Of a DNA stretch of 11,773 nucleotides, positions 9,154 to 11,773 are shown one piece after another. Origin of the DNA: Pholiota molesta (taxonomy: Eukaryota; Basidiomycota; Agaricomycetes; Agaricales; Strophariaceae). The stretch is from positions 1 through 11,773 of the forward strand of contig JACGCK010000602.1 of NCBI GenBank assembly GCA_014925825.1. The letters are read 5' to 3'. The translations under genes were made by a program, and so were the position numbers. Below the pieces are notes generated by a model, which saw only the letters and a program-made list of their open reading frames with translations, did no database searches and had not been told where the DNA came from. Every line of letters begins with the position of its first letter. Within the stretch, counting starts at the first letter, position 1.

Positions 9154-10058
9154 TTATGTGGCGGGCCTCAGCGCCCTCAGGCGGTCAGCAAGCCTCTCGT
9201 CCTCGTCCTTGATCGCCTCCTTCACCGCGAGGTCGGGCACGGCGGCGAGGTCCTTCGCCGCTAGGTCGTGCTGCAGCTCGATGTTCGCCTCCTCCGCAGT
9301 CTGCCGCATCAGCATGTCGATCTGGTCCTGCGGCGTCGAAATGGCGGTCGTGGCGCCCATGGCGTCTTCCATGTAGGACGTCTGCACGTCCAGGTCGCTG
9401 AATTGGGTCTCGAATTTGTCCATCACCATGGATATCTATGAAAAATAGCGGCAGTAGGGCGTTGGTTAGCACAATGTTTGGGCTCGTATCGGACCGAGAT
9501 ATTGGGAAAGCAGAAGTCAAGAGGACGGAAGGGGGAGAGAGAAAGAACGCACCCGTTCGAGGTTCATGCTTTCCATGGCTTTGTCCATGCCACGGACGAC
9601 CGACGTCATGTTGCCCGTCACCGCCCGCATCGTCACCGCCGTCTCAACCCGGCTTGCGACCGCGTCTATCCTGCTCGACAGTCGGAGGAGGTTCAGCGAT
9701 TCACTCTTCTTCCGGATCGCATTCGAGGCGTAGATGCGGGCCCCGTCGTTGTTGCCCTGTTGGAGCGCCTAGATAACGGAGAGGGGCGAGGAGTGAGGAG
9801 GGTATAAGTTAGGAAGAACATGGAGAGTGTGTTCTACGCACCTTCTTCAGCTTAGACTTTTCAGTGTTCTCGTCCTTCTGCGCTTTCTTTGCCTGGCGAC
9901 TCAGCGTCTTGGCTGTGAACTAGATAGGGAGTCAATGTTGGTTTGAATGGTGATTGATCTGAAAAGCACTGACCTTCAGTTGAAATAAGGTCTCTATAGG
10001 CATCGCATTAGATGTTGGTCAGAATTAAGATCTGAGGCTTACTCTCGAGGTTGCTCAT
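9154..10058 (-). CDS. did2: ESCRT-III protein Did2/Vps46 (CHMP1)
   Basis: Did2 is an ESCRT-III-associated protein that binds the MIT domain of the AAA-ATPase Vps4 and its cofactor Vta1/LIP5. It helps disassemble ESCRT-III on endosomes after cargo enters multivesicular bodies. Exons (minus strand): 10058-10043, 9993-9974, 9919-9842, 9768-9553, 9435-9154; introns of 49, 54, 73 and 117 nt. They total 612 nt, giving 203 residues, the usual CHMP1 length. The protein starts [20 protein letters not shown], followed by a basic helical core ([40 protein letters not shown]). The family signature follows: [20 protein letters not shown], then [11 protein letters not shown]. The C-terminus carries a MIM1 motif, [12 protein letters not shown] (189-200), fitting the (D/E)xxLxxRLxxL(K/R) consensus. 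The first two exons are only 16 and 20 nt, so simple ORF finding misses the N-terminus; the joins are confirmed by the conserved sequence they create. It is head to head with the Svp26-like gene. Confidence 0.96.
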
Positions 10059-10327
10059 GGCGGCAGAAGTAAAGGTGGAGGGGTATGGTGAGTAGTAAAG
10101 CAGACTCCAGAGTCACCACAATTACTATTATGCCATTTTAGGAAAGCTGCGCTGATTGAATGATCACGTGGTCAATACAGCACACGCGACAGAGCGCTCG
10201 CTCTTCAACGGACTTGGGAGTTGTACCACTCCTCTTACTCTGCCTGTGCCTTTCTTGGGCTAGCCTTTGTGTTCTCTTCAACACTGTACAACAAGGCGCT
10301 GGACCGCGCTCATCAACCGGGCTGGTA
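10059..10327. promoter_or_regulatory. Divergent promoter did2 / svp26
   Basis: A 269-bp spacer separates the two start codons of oppositely directed genes and must serve both. It contains one CACGTG box. I saw no clear TATA box on either strand. Open frames that cross it (for example 10160-10396) run through the Svp26 start and first intron and are not genes. Confidence 0.65.
10165..10170. promoter_or_regulatory. CACGTG (E-box/bHLH-type) site
   Basis: A perfect palindromic CACGTG inside GATCACGTGGTC lies about 107 bp upstream of the did2 ATG and 158 bp upstream of the svp26 ATG. This is the core bound by fungal bHLH factors such as Cbf1 and Pho4. Its placement between two divergent genes makes it a plausible shared element, but no factor can be named from sequence alone. 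Confidence 0.5.
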
Positions 10328-11484
10328 ATGGGTTTGCTATACTACGTCAGGTGTGCTGGATTGGTTCTCCGTTTTGTTGAAGAAAGTGCTGAATGATACT
10401 TCCAGCTATGCTGCGATTGTCGCCGCATTTTGCTTTGTTACCCTATCTCTAGGTATTCCTTCTATCTTTCTTGCATTTTTTTTACTGATATTTGTCGTTT
10501 CGTAGCAAGCGGCCTGCTCTACGTTTCGGAGCTGATAGAGGAGCATTCACGGCTAGCAAAATTAGTTGGGCAAAGGAGTATTTATGTGCGTCCCAAAAAT
10601 CATTTATGCAGGATATCTTCTTACCGCCTGATATTTAGGTAATAATGGCTCTTCATATCGTCTTCTACTTCACAGACTCGCTACCCCTCATACAGACGTT
10701 ATTTTCCTTTACGTGCCATGTCATTTACCTCCAAAACTTCTCAAGTACTTGGCCGCTGATTTCCCTTACCTCTCCATCGTTTCTGGCATCATGTGCATTG
10801 GTTATTGCAGACCACTTCCTCTGGTTTTTCTACTTTGCACGAATAACAGGCGAAACCAGGCGTATCAGGAGCTACCGTGGCGCGCCTGCTCCCCAGATAT
10901 TAGGATTTGCGGAAATCGCATCTTTCTTTGCAATATGCGTTTGGTTTACTCCTTTATTCTTATTCCTTAGCCTAAGCGCAAATGATAACGCTCTTCCTAC
11001 AACTACCGGTGATTCTAGGAACTTTGCGCCCATTTCTTTGCATGCTTATTCATATTCAACACCAGCTGAACCAATGTCACCAACAATTACACAAACAAGT
11101 CGTCCATCACGCGTATCTTTGATACGGTCCATATTTGGGCTTTTATCGCTCGACAGTGCCCTCCCAAGATTTAGGTCACAGCGCAGGGATTCGACGGAAG
11201 GCCTCCTTGCACCTCGATCTCCAAATCCTCCTCGCACTCCGGTACCAAATATCCATAATCCTCTTCCGACATCTCCTGCTCTCCGACCATCGATGTACCC
11301 ACCGCCCCCACGATCTCCTGGACCCAGAATACAGGAAATTGATTTGGTTCCTATAGGAAATAGTTCTAATTTCAAACTAAACGCGCCGCCGAGGCGGGGC
11401 CCTACGCCACCAACGAGAAGCGATTCTCTAGGCTTGGGTATTAGTTTAAGAAGAACAGTCAGCTACGTTGCAGAGGAAAAATAA
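10328..11484 (+). CDS. svp26: Svp26/TEX261 family ER-Golgi cargo receptor
   Basis: Svp26/TEX261 is a multi-pass protein of early Golgi and ER that acts as a COPII adaptor, in yeast exporting certain mannosyltransferases. Exons: 10328-10350, 10406-10452, 10506-10585, 10639-11484; introns of 55, 53, 53 and 53 nt. The model gives 331 residues. The 23-nt first exon encodes MGLLYYV; joining it yields SYAAIVAAFCFVTLSLASGL, matching the yeast N-terminus in pattern, which fixes the start. Family motifs: LLYVSELIEEH (about 25-35), IYLQNF, PLISLTSPSFLASC (about 89-102), DHFLWFFYF and FAEIASFFAICVWFTPLFLF (140-159), then SLSANDNALPTTT. About four hydrophobic membrane segments are visible (about 8-27, 51-80, 98-116, 140-163). 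After residue about 175 a hydrophilic tail of some 155 residues, rich in Pro, Ser and Arg (SLIRSIFGLLSLD, PRFRSQRR, PPPPRSPGPR), makes it much longer than the yeast protein, which ends soon after the last membrane segment. The tail is presumably cytosolic; its role is unknown. Confidence 0.95.
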
Positions 11485-11773
11485 AAACGAGTCTCACGAG
11501 CAAACCCACTTATTCCCAACTTATGCCACTAGAAAATACATTCTTCGCACCTGGGTCCTGCATGCAAAAGACGTTTCACCACCCTTACTTACTACCCCCT
11601 ACTGGCTAGTTGCTATCACTTTGTATGAGTAGATAGAAATGCTACAACGCTATCGAGTATTTAACTGAATCCGAGCCCCAATCAATTGGCTGGGAATTCA
11701 ACATGTCCAGCGTGGTAAATGCTGTTTACTTGCTGTTTACAGTAAGCATGACGCAACGCGAGCCAAAGTAGAC
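11485..11773. other. 3' flank of svp26, no gene seen
   Basis: These 289 bp follow the svp26 stop and should hold its 3' untranslated region. An AATAAA overlaps the stop codon (11480-11485). Near the right edge TGCTGTTTAC occurs twice in direct orientation (11720-11729 and 11731-11740), one base apart. Nothing else stands out. Confidence 0.6.

Noticed and set aside
11480..11485. AATAAA as the polyadenylation signal of svp26
   Set aside because: It overlaps the stop codon, which would leave almost no 3' untranslated region, and fungal signals are loose. It is probably chance in an AAAATAAAAA run.
1..11773. Transposon, CRISPR array, tRNA or rRNA genes
   Set aside because: I looked for terminal repeats, transposase or reverse-transcriptase motifs, regularly spaced repeats and cloverleaf or rRNA sequences, and found none that I could support.

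Overview
The window looks like nuclear DNA of a filamentous basidiomycete, probably an agaricomycete mushroom or polypore. The genes are split by many short introns (44 to 137 nt, mostly 50-90) with GT..AG ends, common GTGCGT/GTACGT donors and CTGAC/CTAAC-like branch sites. Coding DNA is GC-rich, intergenic DNA is AT-rich, and the proteins are fungal in type. I see no bacterial, viral or mobile-element signature. Gene models were built by hand-joining exons, and several exons are only 16-50 nt long.

Layout from left to right. (1) About 1-1537, plus strand: the 3' part of a long coiled-coil protein resembling the fungal Uds1 (up-regulated during septation) family. It is broken by about 13 one- or two-base indels, mostly apparent deletions, while the amino-acid signal stays good. 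(2) 1538-2693: AT-rich spacer between convergent genes. (3) 2694-4571, minus strand: a five-exon homoserine/serine O-acetyltransferase-family alpha/beta hydrolase with a mitochondrial-type presequence, probably the CysA-like serine enzyme; exon 4 carries one apparent 1-nt deletion. (4) 4572-4804: short divergent promoter. (5) 4805-8193, plus strand: a six-exon gene for a 1000-residue, largely disordered protein of unknown function with RS stretches, a His-Ser/Ala repeat, a Lys/Asp/Glu/Arg run and a compact C-terminal segment. (6) 8194-9153: convergent spacer. (7) 9154-10058, minus strand: a five-exon ESCRT-III gene, Did2/Vps46/CHMP1, with a textbook C-terminal MIM. (8) 10059-10327: divergent promoter with a CACGTG box. 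(9) 10328-11484, plus strand: a four-exon Svp26/TEX261 ER-Golgi cargo receptor with a long Pro/Ser/Arg-rich tail. (10) 11485-11773: 3' flank.

Functionally this is a housekeeping neighbourhood: sulfur amino-acid synthesis, endosomal sorting and early secretory transport. There are two head-to-head pairs, the acetyltransferase with the unknown protein and did2 with svp26, and convergent spacers between them. I found no evidence of a new multi-gene system. The points most worth checking are the clustered frame breaks in the first gene, the serine-versus-homoserine assignment, the unknown C-terminal segment of the 1000-residue protein, and the shared did2/svp26 promoter.
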